DNA from: Halictus rubicundus
Lineage: Eukaryota > Arthropoda > Insecta > Hymenoptera > Halictidae
Assembly (NCBI RefSeq): GCF_050948215.1
Contig: NW_027488622.1
Coordinates: 628,501 to 692,500, forward strand
Length of the DNA: 64,000 bases
Reading direction: 5' to 3'
The position numbers were made by a program, and so were the translations under genes. Under the pieces are notes generated by a model. That model worked only from the letters and a program-made list of their open reading frames with translations, had not been told where the DNA came from and made no database searches. Of this stretch, positions 20,989 through 30,539 are shown one piece after another (positions within the stretch are counted from its first letter, which is position 1; every line of letters starts with the position of its first letter).

Positions 20989-22292
20989 GTTCTGTGTCCC
21001 ATCTGGAGTTTTATGGTACGCTAACAATCGCTATTGAGTCGCAAGCCAGACTGGAAAGTTGGGCTGTTCGTTTTTACGAAGAAATTATGCGCGCGTTTGT
21101 GTAAAATAGAGTTTATTTCAAACTTAACAAATGCCCTGTCACCGGCCGAACTAACCTTGGGTGACTAGTTTATTTGGATACAATGAATTGTAGCGGTGGT
21201 ACGGTATGGCGCGATTACTGACTCGAATACTTGTGGTCTGATTCTGAAGCCGACTTTGCTGATTCTAATGCCGACTTTGCTGATTCTGATGCCGACTTTG
21301 CTGATTCTGCCGCACTGCTCCGAGGCCCGCTTACTCGTCACCTCGGTGGTGACGCGATTTTTTGGCCATGGGCCCGTTTTCGGGGGAAGAATCATCCCCA
21401 TTCGTTGATTTGACTTGAGGGCGGAGGATCTTCTGAAACAGCCCTCACCGGTGGAGGAGGAGGTCCCCACCTCAAGTCAATAAGGGAGAGTTCCCAAAAT
21501 GCGCGATTTATGGGACCCCGGAGCAGCGCGACGAAGGCCTAAGTGGCCCATGTACGCCGTGCTAGCCAAGTGGCTAGCAGCTAATTTATTGCCCCTTGGC
21601 CGAGGTCCGGTGACGAAGACCAAGGGCTGGAAAAAATGTGCGTTTACTGTCTCTGGTTTTCGTCCGTTTGACGAAAACCAGAGACACGGTTATTGGGGTT
21701 GTAGCGCAACCGGAGCGTGCCTCGCGTCGTGCGGAAGAGGATTTACGACCCCTTGTCCGCCGCGTGTAGTGGGCCATAAGGCCCGCTGTGTCCGAATCCG
21801 GGACCCTCAAGTACCTCGCGGACGGTACACGGAGTGAGGGTCGTACGGATTGACTTATGGCCACTTTTCCAATGCCATCAGCTCGAATCCTCAAGCGCCT
21901 CGCGTGCGGCAACTCAAGGATTAGCATTCTTCGTGATTAGTCGAAGGACGGACAAAAATCGGAAAAGGGCCTTTGTCACGCATGTGTTTTTTTTTTGGGC
22001 GAAAGAGCATGCTCCGTGCAGCTGTAACATCCTCGCTTGCGTTACGGCCGGAAATGCGAGGACTCGCGGTACTTTTGTCTGCGAGGGATCGAACACAGAC
22101 CGTACAAGCGAATGCATCCACAACTTCCAGAGACCTGCCTCCAAACCTAATTAAAGGAAGGCTAAACATGCAGTGTGCACGAAACTCCTCAAAGGGGTGC
22201 ATTCCAGTCGCTCGTGTCATAAACCGCATTCGATACTTCATCGACAGGGTGATCTTACATATTTCTGTAACAGTTCCTGAAGACATTATCAT
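20989..22292 (+). repeat. Dispersed repeat split by a solo LTR
   Basis: The outer parts (20989-21051 and 22096-22292) join to give the sequence seen uninterrupted at 9690-9930. Bases 22293-22570 following show no gene. Confidence 0.85.
21052..22095 (+). mobile_element. Solo LTR, 1044 bp, family c
   Basis: It begins TGGAAAGTTGG and ends GATCGAACA, flanked by the 5-bp duplication CAGAC at 21047-21051 and 22096-22100. The paralog at 9690-9930 has a single CAGAC and continuous flanks. A 21-bp tandem (GATTCTGATGCCGACTTTGCT, three units) is at 21240-21305. No internal retrotransposon part survives. Strand is arbitrary, set as the reference for the inverted relative at 6735-7720. Confidence 0.9.
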
Positions 22293-22589
22293 TCATCTGA
22301 AACTGCTTTGTGCGGCATTACACACGCCACATAATTTTTATTTTCTAATTTTGTCAAAGTAGTATATATAACAGATTCATACAAGTGTCTACAATTACTT
22401 GAACTCCAAAATACAGGGCGTTTCTTTCTCTGTGACTGTAAAAAAAGGACTTTCAAAGAATGTTTAGTTAACAGGTGGGCTGTCCTTCCCAAAGGCACCT
22501 GTGGTCGATCGAGATGAAACTTGGTGAGTATGTAAAACTCAACATTCTGAATAACTTTTTCCTATAAGGATAGATCGGAGCAACGCGAA

Positions 22590-23080
22590 AGATAGATCTC
22601 GCGGAGCAACGCGAGAGGCCGGCGAGGGGTTGTTACCCCAGGAATATGGTTTCAATTTATTAGTTAGGTACGCGGACGCACCCAATGCGTAATCGGGGAG
22701 CCGCTAGGATAGTTGATGTCGAGGACGCACCTGATGTGAAATCAAGGAACCTCTGGGAGGTTGGAGTCAAACGCAGACGCACCCGATGCGAAACCGAGGA
22801 GCTACTAGGAGAATGAAACTTCGTGAACGCACCCAATGCGAAATCGGGGAGTCACTAGGAGAGACACGCGGCGAACCCGATATGAAAGGAAGGTGGATAA
22901 CTCACAGACGCACCTGATGCAAAACCAGGGAGCTGCTAGGATACGGAAGAACCCAATGCGAAATCAGGGATCCGCTAGGATGGTATAGTTTTCGTGGACG
23001 CACCCAATGCGAAACCGGGGAGCCACTAGGTTGGAGAAATCTTCGTTGAATTGAATCTAAGATTAGTAAGCCTCGTAACT
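22590..23080 (+). repeat. Tandem array of about 50-bp hairpin units, copy 2
   Basis: It has the same flanks and units as 8165-8604 (caacgcgagaggccgg at the start, gattagtaagcctcgtaac at the end) with substitutions and unit-level rearrangements, including one unit with core CCTGATGCAAAACCAGG. The mariner-like element begins directly after it. Confidence 0.85.
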
Positions 23081-23084
23081 TATA

Positions 23085-24960
23085 CAGGGTGGCCCACATA
23101 ACTCTGAACAGCTCAATATCTCGAAAACTATGCCATCGATTTTAAAGTTCTTAGTCTTAAATTGCATGGAACTGAAGGGCCTTTCTGACTACATAAACGT
23201 GAAGTGGCCTCCCTTCCCCTTTAACGGGGGAGGGGAGGTACCTTTGTAATTTTAAATGGAACCCCCTATAAAATGTTACATATTTAGATTCTACCGGAAA
23301 AAACAAGTCAATTTTGTCGGAAACATTTTTTTGTCAGATACTTCCATGATGAGATATAACAGTTTGAAGTTTCGAGTTGTAGGTACTTGAAGCGCTCGGA
23401 AATAGCGTTATGGAATTATACGCGCTTGAGTCCTTTGCTTATTCATGAAGAAACACAAACAATAATATTTACAATTCTTGAATTTGACTCACTTATCTAT
23501 GAAAACGTTTTCAGTTTAGAGCTGTTATTCAAGCAGTGACATTGTGATTATGGCTACTTTTGACACAGAAGTGAATATGTTATTAACGTTAGGCGAATGA
23601 CAAAAAAATTATCGGCGTGCAGCAGTGATGTTTTTTGAACGTTATGGGATCAAAAAATGTCATGCAACATTTCATAATTTAGAAAAGCGGCTTCGCGAGC
23701 ACGGTGAATTGTGTAAAAAAACTCGCAATAAACCTAAAGCTGTCACTAATGAAAATAATAGTGCCAGTATTCTTGCTGCAATTACATTAAATCCTCATAT
23801 TAGTCAACGTACACTTGCACAAACATCACATATTAGTCGTTCATCAATTCAACGAATTTTGAAACGGCAAAAGTATCATCCATATCACATGGTTTTATCA
23901 CAAGAGCTTTCGATAGCAGATTACGATCACCGCGTAAGATTTTGTGAGTGGCTGCAGGGTGTTGTGGAAAATGACTTTTTGTGCAAAATACTTTTTTCCG
24001 ATGAGGCCACTTTTATGAATTCAGGGCATGTAAATAGACATAATCTGCATTATTGGGCCGTGGAAAACCCAAATTGGATGCGATGGGTTCCCTTTCAACA
24101 TCGATGGTCTTTAAATGTTTGGTGTGGCCTAATAGGAGATTTTGTGATTGGACCTTATTTTTTTCCAGAAACTGTAACATCTGCAAGTTATTGTGATTTC
24201 TTAAAAAATCATTTCCCTGCGCTTTTGGAAGATGTGCCACTGCACGTTAGAAGAGAAATGTGGTTCCAACAAGACGGCGCTCCTCCACATTTTGCAATCA
24301 TCACCAGGCAATTTTTGAACGAAAAATTTGGGAACAAATGGGTAGGTCGTGGGGGACCTCGTCAATGGCCTCCTCGATCCCCCGATCTAACACCATTAGA
24401 ATTTTTCTTATGGGGATATGTAAAGGACAAAGTTATGTTTGAACCACCGACGACAAAAGAGGATATGAAACAAAGAATACGTGACGCTTGCGCTTCAGTG
24501 ACTACCGAAATGTTAAAAAATGTTAGATCAACTTTGATGTTTCGAGTAAATAAATGTTTACACGCCCGTGGTGGACATTTTGAACATTTAATTTAAAGTA
24601 CATTTTATTTCTTCACGAATAAGCAAAGGACTCAAGCGCGTATAATTCCATAACGCTATTTCCGAGCGCTTCAAGTACCTACAACTCGAAACTTCAAACT
24701 GTTATATCTCATCATGGAAGTATCTGACAAAAAAATGTTTCCGACAAAATTGACTTGTTTTTTCCGGTAGAATCTAAATATGTAACATTTTATAGGGGGT
24801 TCCATTTAAAATTACAAAGGTACCTCCCCTCCCCCGTTAAAGGGGAAGGGAGGCCACTTCACGTTTATGTAGTCAGAAAGGCCCTTCAGTTCCATGCAAT
24901 TTAAGGCTAAGAACTTTAAAATTGAGAAGAATTATAAATTACTATATACAGTCCACCCTG
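23085..24960 (+). mobile_element. Mariner/Tc1-superfamily element with long inverted ends
   Basis: The ends are CAGGGTGGCC and its inverted partner CCACCCTG. Beyond the terminal motif, about 23150-23455 and about 24600-24915 are inverted copies of each other with few differences, far longer than the roughly 30-bp ends of typical mariners. The left flank is TATA, but the right flank reads AA instead of TA, so a clean TA duplication is not visible. It carries one transposase gene in plus orientation. Confidence 0.85.
23550..24596 (+). pseudogene. Mariner/Tc1-like transposase, one in-frame stop
   Basis: The frame runs from ATG at 23550 (MATFDTEVN) through a TGA at 23598-23600 to TAA at 24594-24596; without the stop it would be about 348 residues, normal for the family. 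From 23628 (MFFERYGIKK) the remaining 323 codons are open. An N-terminal helix-turn-helix pair is visible (ISQRTLAQTSHISRSSIQRI). The catalytic triad is ILFSDEATF, WFQQDGAPPH and RSPDLTPLEF, so a DDD enzyme with 36 residues between the second and third Asp; classical mariners have 34. Such enzymes cut at the inverted ends and reinsert at TA. Proteins of this type are often annotated in ants as Tc3-like transposases. The stop leaves only internal initiation at 23628, which would lose part of the DNA-binding region. Confidence 0.88.
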
Positions 24961-26035
24961 AATCCCAACAGTATTATATATTGGTAACTGTACACAAAGT
25001 GCTCATACAAGGTGCTGATGTGGTAGAAAGCATCCTATTATCCATCGGAAATCTTTCAGAAGATACCCAGGAAGCAACGCATAAGGAATTACGATCATTT
25101 CGCGAGTACCACACTCGGAAAATTTCTCGACGGGCCACCAACCAAGATCTCAATGACCCAAAAGAAGCCATCTGGGAATGTTTTAAACATTTCGGATAAT
25201 CTGGCAGAATAATGTTTCCAACAAAAGTTAATCGATACTCAATTATCTATAAATCCCAATAGAAAAAATTTTTTTTATAAAAAATTATGGTCATCTTAAT
25301 TTTTTAAGTAAATATAAAACTAAGTATTTTTTATTACATATTGTTGTAGCTGATGTTAAGACGAATCTTTTATTGATTGTTAACAAATATAGTAATAATT
25401 GGTGTTCAAATTTCAAAATTACAAAAGGTTATTTATATATAACCAAGTTACGTTCAAAACTTGGCTTTGTAGTTTTTAGTAAGTTATTAAAACATTTGTC
25501 TTGTAATGTTCATGAAAATTTTCATAAAAACCATTTAAAAAATATTTCTATAATAATTACTGTTCAAAGCAATGTAGTTAATTAATAATAGGAACAAAAT
25601 GATGTCATCCTATAACAATAACAATACAGTTCTGAACAATAATTTATTCGCATATACGTTACATTTATAAAGTACATATTAATATTTGGCTGTTTACAAC
25701 ATTTCGAATTTTGCAGTTAAACATATTCTTTATTGTACGTACAGTTTCATTCATTTGTTATTTATACCCAACATAAAGTTTAACTAATCATAACCGAAAT
25801 TAGTATTTGAAATCGTTAAAGCGTTTTAGAAAACAATATTCTATTGTATTCGCGAGACTGCAGTGACTATATATATAGCTATTTTTAATTTTAATTCCTA
25901 CCACTAACGACGCTGTCAGCAGATTTTAGTTCCAGTTGGTAATACAGGATGTGACACGAAAATGGTAATGGGGTTACGTGACCCCAAAAACGTTGGACAC
26001 GAAAATGCATTGGATGATAGGTCTATCCTTATACC
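24961..26035. other. AT-rich noncoding DNA
   Basis: No gene, RNA or element end recognised. Frames of 60-70 codons are AT-rich and lack motifs. Confidence 0.5.
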
Positions 26036-26194
26036 TCGTCTGTGGGAGTAGTTTCACACCGATATACCTGTTCTCGCCTCGGATCAGGTGGCACGAGCTT
26101 CTGGGCCTGGGCCGACGGGGCTCGAAGCCGCTTATTCCAGCTGACGAAAATTATTCGAAATTCGGAAGAATTAGTCGTAGCCTCCGAATAACAG
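26036..26194 (-). repeat. Dispersed repeat, inverted relative to 10205-10335
   Basis: The sequence from gtttcacaccgatatacctg to gcctccgaataacag is an inverted match to the AT-rich block near 10205-10335, with an added segment in the middle. It directly precedes the LTR fragment at 26195. Confidence 0.75.
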
Positions 26195-26795
26195 TGTAAC
26201 AGACCTGGCCGCGCCAGGCCTGTTCCTAGCCGTACGCGCCCCGAACTCGAACCGCCCCGAACACGACCGACGGATACCGAGATCCGTCGGTACCCGCGAG
26301 CGCCCCCCGCGACCCCCGCACCGCCGAACCGATCTTGGCGGGACCCGGAACCCGCCATGATGCGATACCGTCGCGCCGGATGCGTGACGACACCGGAAAG
26401 CCGGCCGCGAACCGCACCGCACCGCACCCCCTCGCCTAGCAAGACGAGAGAGACGAGCCAGAAAACGCTCTCTTTGGCTTTCCGCCGCGTTCGCGTACAG
26501 ACGTGCTTTTCCCGATACGATCACTAGCCGCCGATACCGACCGCCCGATCACGACCGGAATCGTTCTCCGCGACGCCGAGAAGCCGCCCGATAAACCCGA
26601 CCCGCGAGAGTATATTTTACCCGCGGAATTGTAACCGCGAGTGGTGCCGAAATATCCGCGCGACCCGCGAACCCCGAACACGCCGCTGCGTGCTGGAACA
26701 CCTGGAGCGCCGACCCGAACGCCGTGCGATCGAGGACCGGAACCAGGGTAAGTAACCTTCTCTTCCGTTAACCCCGACATCTCCGCCTCCGCGGA
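26195..26795 (+). mobile_element. LTR fragment, family d
   Basis: It has the same TGTAACAGACCTGG start and sequence order as 15931-16882 but stops near cctccgcggag at about 26795, giving about 600 of 950 bp. The splice-donor-like CAGGGTAAGTAACC is retained at 26744-26757. Confidence 0.8.
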
Positions 26796-26809
26796 GATTC
26801 TGTGGCATG

Positions 26810-27232
26810 CTAAAGCGGCGATGTCACGAAAGTGGGAACGCCGAAACCCCGGGCGTGAGCACTCTCCTATCCTCTCTGATAACAATGTCGAAAGGGTGTT
26901 TACCTTTACAACATAGTCATGAAGTGTTTGAGTATCTTCTTCAATAAAGACATTTTTTGAAAATATCTCGAGATCTAATAATTTTTTTGCCATGGTACCC
27001 TAATCATTTTTTACGTAGAATGAAAGGAAGAATCGATCTGGGCAAAAGATGCATTTCTATTTAAAGAAATGATGCAATTGTTAATTGCACATGCACTGTT
27101 GCATCTAAAAAAATTTAACGGCCTGCAGATGTAGTGCTCTTCGAACCATTTATCTTTCTCCTTTATCATTTTTTCGTAAATGCAATAATAACGGAGTTAT
27201 GACTTGAAACAATTGCGTGGACCACCCTGTAT
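26810..27232 (-). mobile_element. Non-autonomous mariner-like element, partial, inverted
   Basis: Bases 26810-26885 are an inverted match to 20140-20220 and 26900-27232 to 19525-19840; it ends GACCACCCTG-TATATA. It is the same family as 19525-20586, truncated on its left side. Confidence 0.7.
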
Positions 27233-27334
27233 ATATATAAGTGGTTTAGACTCTGGTGACGGCAAGTGTAGAATGTTTTCGTGTAAAATTATTTAAAAAT
27301 AGTGTTGATGACAATACCTCATTATTAAGTTAAT

Positions 27335-28497
27335 GTTCAGGATGACCGCTTTTAGACTTCGATATGAAATCTGAACTTGTTCGAATTTTCCGGGTTTTTC
27401 ATTATTTACAACAGTAAGAATTTGCAACTACAAAATTGGAAAAAATTAAAATACGTATCATTACAATTAATATTATACTCAATTTATATTAATTAGAGAT
27501 TTTGTATATCAGATTTATATGTTAGTTACATATTTCATAAAAAACAATTAAGCTGTACGTTCTAATCTTGTAACGAGTCCGTTTCCCGGCGGATCTCGTC
27601 ACCACGGATTCCTCGCGGCCGGATTTGGCTCGCCGTGCCAGGGTTCTCGCAGGATAACGCGAGGGTGACGGCGGGGTCGCGGACGGTCGGGCACGGGTGA
27701 TTAACGACGCGAGTATTTCGAACGTTCGTCACTGTCCCGGCTTCGCGTTTCGGCGGTCGGCGGTCGCGGTTCGTGCCTCAGGTTACGGCGGGGTCGGGGC
27801 CGTACGCGGCGGCGTATCCGGACCAGGGTAGCTTCGGCGGGCGGAGAGCCCGTGCCCCAGGGCGGCCGGCGAGGGGCCGGCTGCGGGTGGTTCGCTCTCC
27901 GTGGGTGTGTGGGCGGGGGCGGAAGTATCGGGTTAATGGGAAAGTAAGGTACTCACCCTGGGTCCGGTCTCGATCGCTCGGCGGTCGGGTCGGCGCTTCG
28001 GGATGTCCGGTACGCTGCGGCGTGGCCGGTGCGGTGGTCGGCGGACACACGTCGGCGCACTCTCGTAACCGAGGATCGGTTTTCCCGGTACGCGGACTAC
28101 GCGTATTATTCTCCGGCGGCTTCGGTGTCGCGGCGGAGCGGTCTTCGGCAGGGTCCCGGCGGTTCGCGTTCGTTGCGGTTCGTACTCGTCGTAGTATACG
28201 TCCGTACTCACGCGTGGCGGAAAGCCAAAGAGAGCGTTTTCCGGCTCGTCTCTCTCGTCTTCTAGGCGAGGGGTGCGGTGCGGTGCGGTTCGCGGACGGG
28301 TTTTCCGGCGTCGTCCGGTATCCGGCGCGGCGGTACTTCGTCATGGCGGGTTCCGGTTCCCGCCAAGATCGGTTTGGGGGTGCGGGGATCGCAGGGGCGC
28401 TCGCTGGTGCCGGCGGATCTCGGCATCCGTCGGCCGTGTTCGGCTCGGAACAGGCCTGGCGCAGCCAGGTCTGTTACAATCTTGGTTAAAAAAAATA
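27335..28497 (-). mobile_element. Second partial non-autonomous mariner-like copy, interrupted by an LTR
   Basis: Bases 27335-27568 and 28483-28497 together are an inverted match to 20340-20586 (caggatgaccgctttt to taaaaaaaataatg). The solo LTR at 27569-28478 lies inside it, and the homolog at 20345-20365 is its empty site. Bases 28498-28696 beyond it hold no gene. Confidence 0.7.
27569..28478 (-). mobile_element. Solo LTR, about 910 bp, family d, inverted
   Basis: It begins TGTAACGAGTCC and ends GTCTGTTACA, with the 4-bp duplication ATCT at 27565-27568 and 28479-28482. It is the reverse-oriented relative of 15931-16882. Its splice-donor-like motif reads CAGGGTGAGT on the minus strand near 27951-27960. 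GC-rich open frames on both strands are compositional. Confidence 0.87.
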
Positions 28498-28700
28498 ATG
28501 TGTACATAATGTCAAACACGTACTCGACAGATTACGGCCACGTGCGTGAATGTGAAGTTAAACTGAGATAAATCCATGAAATTCAGAAAAATAAAAACAG
28601 TCAGTAGTGGTAATCATACGCAGAGTGCAGTGAAATAAATAACAAAACGTGTGCGAGTGGTCTTTACCCCGTAAAAGTCGTTTAAAAGGTTAATTGGATG

Positions 28701-28940
28701 TGTGGCACGACTGACAAAGAGTGTTTGGTTATAAGCGTGTGGCACGACTGACTATGAGTGAAAGTTGGTATGAGTGTGTGCGTGAAGTGCGCGCAGAGAG
28801 AGAACGATTCGAAAAACTGTAGACTGAGCGTGACCACGTGCGAGGTAATAACTGAAAGGATAAAATACAAAACGCAACTAACGGACGAGAAGATAATAGG
28901 CGTTATTATTGATTGAACCCGAGCCTTGTAATCCGCCACA
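28701..28940 (+). repeat. Gypsy-1 5' LTR
   Basis: 240 bp, TG...CA, preceded by GATG. It includes the tandem half-repeat gtgtggcacgactgac. Confidence 0.92.
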
Positions 28941-28959
28941 TTTGGTGACCCCGATTAAA

Positions 28960-29787
28960 ATGGATAAGCCATCTACTTCGACCGCAAATGAAACTCACAA
29001 GGTGAGCATAAAACTACCGCCATTTTGGACGAAAAAACCGGAGGTATGGTTCTACCAAGTAGAGGCTCAATTTGAAATCACCGGTATAACGGTGGAAAGT
29101 ACAAAATTCAATTACTTAGTAGCCCAGTTGGAACCAAAGTATGTTGAAAATATTTGGGATCTCGTTTCCGATAGAACCATAACCGACAAATATACAGCAG
29201 CAAAGGAAAGGTTATTAAGTATATTCAAAGAAAGCGAAAATAAAAGGATAAAACGGTTAGTTGCGGGCATAGAACTTGGAGACACGAAGCCGAGTCAACT
29301 ATTGCAAAGAATGAGAACCCTGGCGACCGATGATATCTCGGATAAAGTATTGAAAACATTGTGGTTGGATAAACTCTCGGACAATGTTAAAAACATTTTG
29401 CTTGTTTCGGAAGAGAATTTAGAAAAATTGGCAATAATGGCGGACAGAATCACGGAAATGAGCACAGGGACAGAGTGTGGTGCAACCAGTAGAAATCTGC
29501 CCCCTTGGGAGGAAGTCCTACAACGAATGTCGGCGATGGAACAGCAAATAGCCAAGTTGAGCATAGACCGGCAGTCACGTTCCCCAAACCGTACCTTTGG
29601 CAGGAATAGAGAAAGCAGCAGAAGCAGGTATGAGGACCGAAGCAGAAGTAGGAGTCGGAAGAATTTCAACCCAAAAGGGAAGTATTGTTACTACCACTTT
29701 AATTTTGGGGATAAATGTATGCCAGAGAAATGCACACCTCCTTGCGCGTGGGTTCAAAACTACCAGGGAAAAGCGAATCAGCAGTAG
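28960..29787 (+). CDS. gag: Gypsy-1 gag
   Basis: The ATG at 28960 (MDKPSTST) lies about 15 bp after the primer-binding site and is a better start than any upstream alternative in this frame. The protein of about 275 residues has the block PPFWTKKPEVWFYQVEAQF near residue 20, common to a group of insect Gypsy gag proteins and also seen in the Gypsy-3 and Gypsy-4 gag genes here. Helical capsid-like sequence follows, then an Arg/Ser-rich stretch near 210-240 and a Cys/His cluster (YCYYHFNFGDKC...CTPPC) in place of a standard zinc knuckle. Gag assembles the particle and packages the RNA. It overlaps the pol frame, which is open from 29715 in another frame, so pol expression would need a frameshift. 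The frame is intact. Confidence 0.88.
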   Translation: MDKPSTSTANETHKVSIKLPPFWTKKPEVWFYQVEAQFEITGITVESTKFNYLVAQLEPKYVENIWDLVSDRTITDKYTAAKERLLSIFKESENKRIKRLVAGIELGDTKPSQLLQRMRTLATDDISDKVLKTLWLDKLSDNVKNILLVSEENLEKLAIMADRITEMSTGTECGATSRNLPPWEEVLQRMSAMEQQIAKLSIDRQSRSPNRTFGRNRESSRSRYEDRSRSRSRKNFNPKGKYCYYHFNFGDKCMPEKCTPPCAWVQNYQGKANQQ

Positions 29788-30122
29788 AAGTAGCGACAAA
29801 TTCTACTGCAAATAGTATTCAAGATTGTCGCAGATACCGTCTATTTGTAAAAGACAAAAAAACAGGTTTGCGATTTTTAATTGACAGTGGTGCGGATGTT
29901 AGTTTGATTCCAGCTACGAAAAATGACAGAGTGAAAGGCGATTTCAAATTGTACGCTGCAAATGGCACAGAAATTCCTACCTATGTGTTCGAAAACTGGC
30001 GCGCGCGAACAACACGCGGCGCGCAGGACTCGCGCGACTACACCAATCACGCGACGCACATCGCCGGGCACCAGCCACTCAGCGACAAACGGAAATTGCG
30101 CGACACGCGAACACTCGCATGA
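29715..30122 (+). pseudogene. pol: Gypsy-1 protease region, disrupted
   Basis: The pol frame begins here, overlapping gag. It encodes the aspartic protease active site LIDSGADVSLIP and continues KLYAANGTEIPTY up to 29985. It then enters the inserted solo LTR and reaches a stop at 30120-30122. The protease continues after the LTR at 30532. Insert plus duplication is 546 bp, a multiple of three, so the downstream pol is still in the same frame, but stops within the LTR prevent translation across it. Confidence 0.85.
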
Positions 30123-30526
30123 TTGGTCGTGGCCCGCTCGCGAACGTTCGGGAAAGATCGCGAACGCTCACCCGGAAGCGACAACTCGCGAAGAAACATC
30201 GAGAAAGATCGCGGGTATAAAAGAGGGAGAGAGCGACCGCGATTCTCTCTCCTTTTCTTCCTATCGCGCACGTGCAAACATCAGCTGTTTCGTATAATCA
30301 ATCATAAGTAATATCAGTAATACATTCTTTATTCATTCTTCTTACATTTTTATTGCGACAAATTCTTGTAACTCTCGGAGGATAAATACAGTTATTTATT
30401 GTAAATCTGGCAATCACATTCTTTCCATCTCCTGCATTCACTCCCGTTATCATTTACTCCATCTCATTTCATACTTCCATTTAAACTCCCACACTCTCGG
30501 CAAAATCAAGTCGAGAGTATCGCACA
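29986..30526 (+). mobile_element. Solo LTR inside Gypsy-1 protease, 541 bp, family e
   Basis: It begins TGTTCGAAAACTGG and ends TATCGCACA, flanked by the 5-bp duplication CTATG (29981-29985 and 30527-30531). The TATA box GTATAAAAGAGG at 30215-30226 gives plus orientation. Several CGCGAACGTTCG-like palindromic pieces lie upstream of the TATA box. No other copy is seen in the window. Confidence 0.92.
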
Positions 30527-30539
30527 CTATGGGATTAAG

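Noticed and set aside
27773..28489. A 238-codon plus-strand frame
   Set aside because: It lies entirely within the inverted family d solo LTR and is explained by GC composition.
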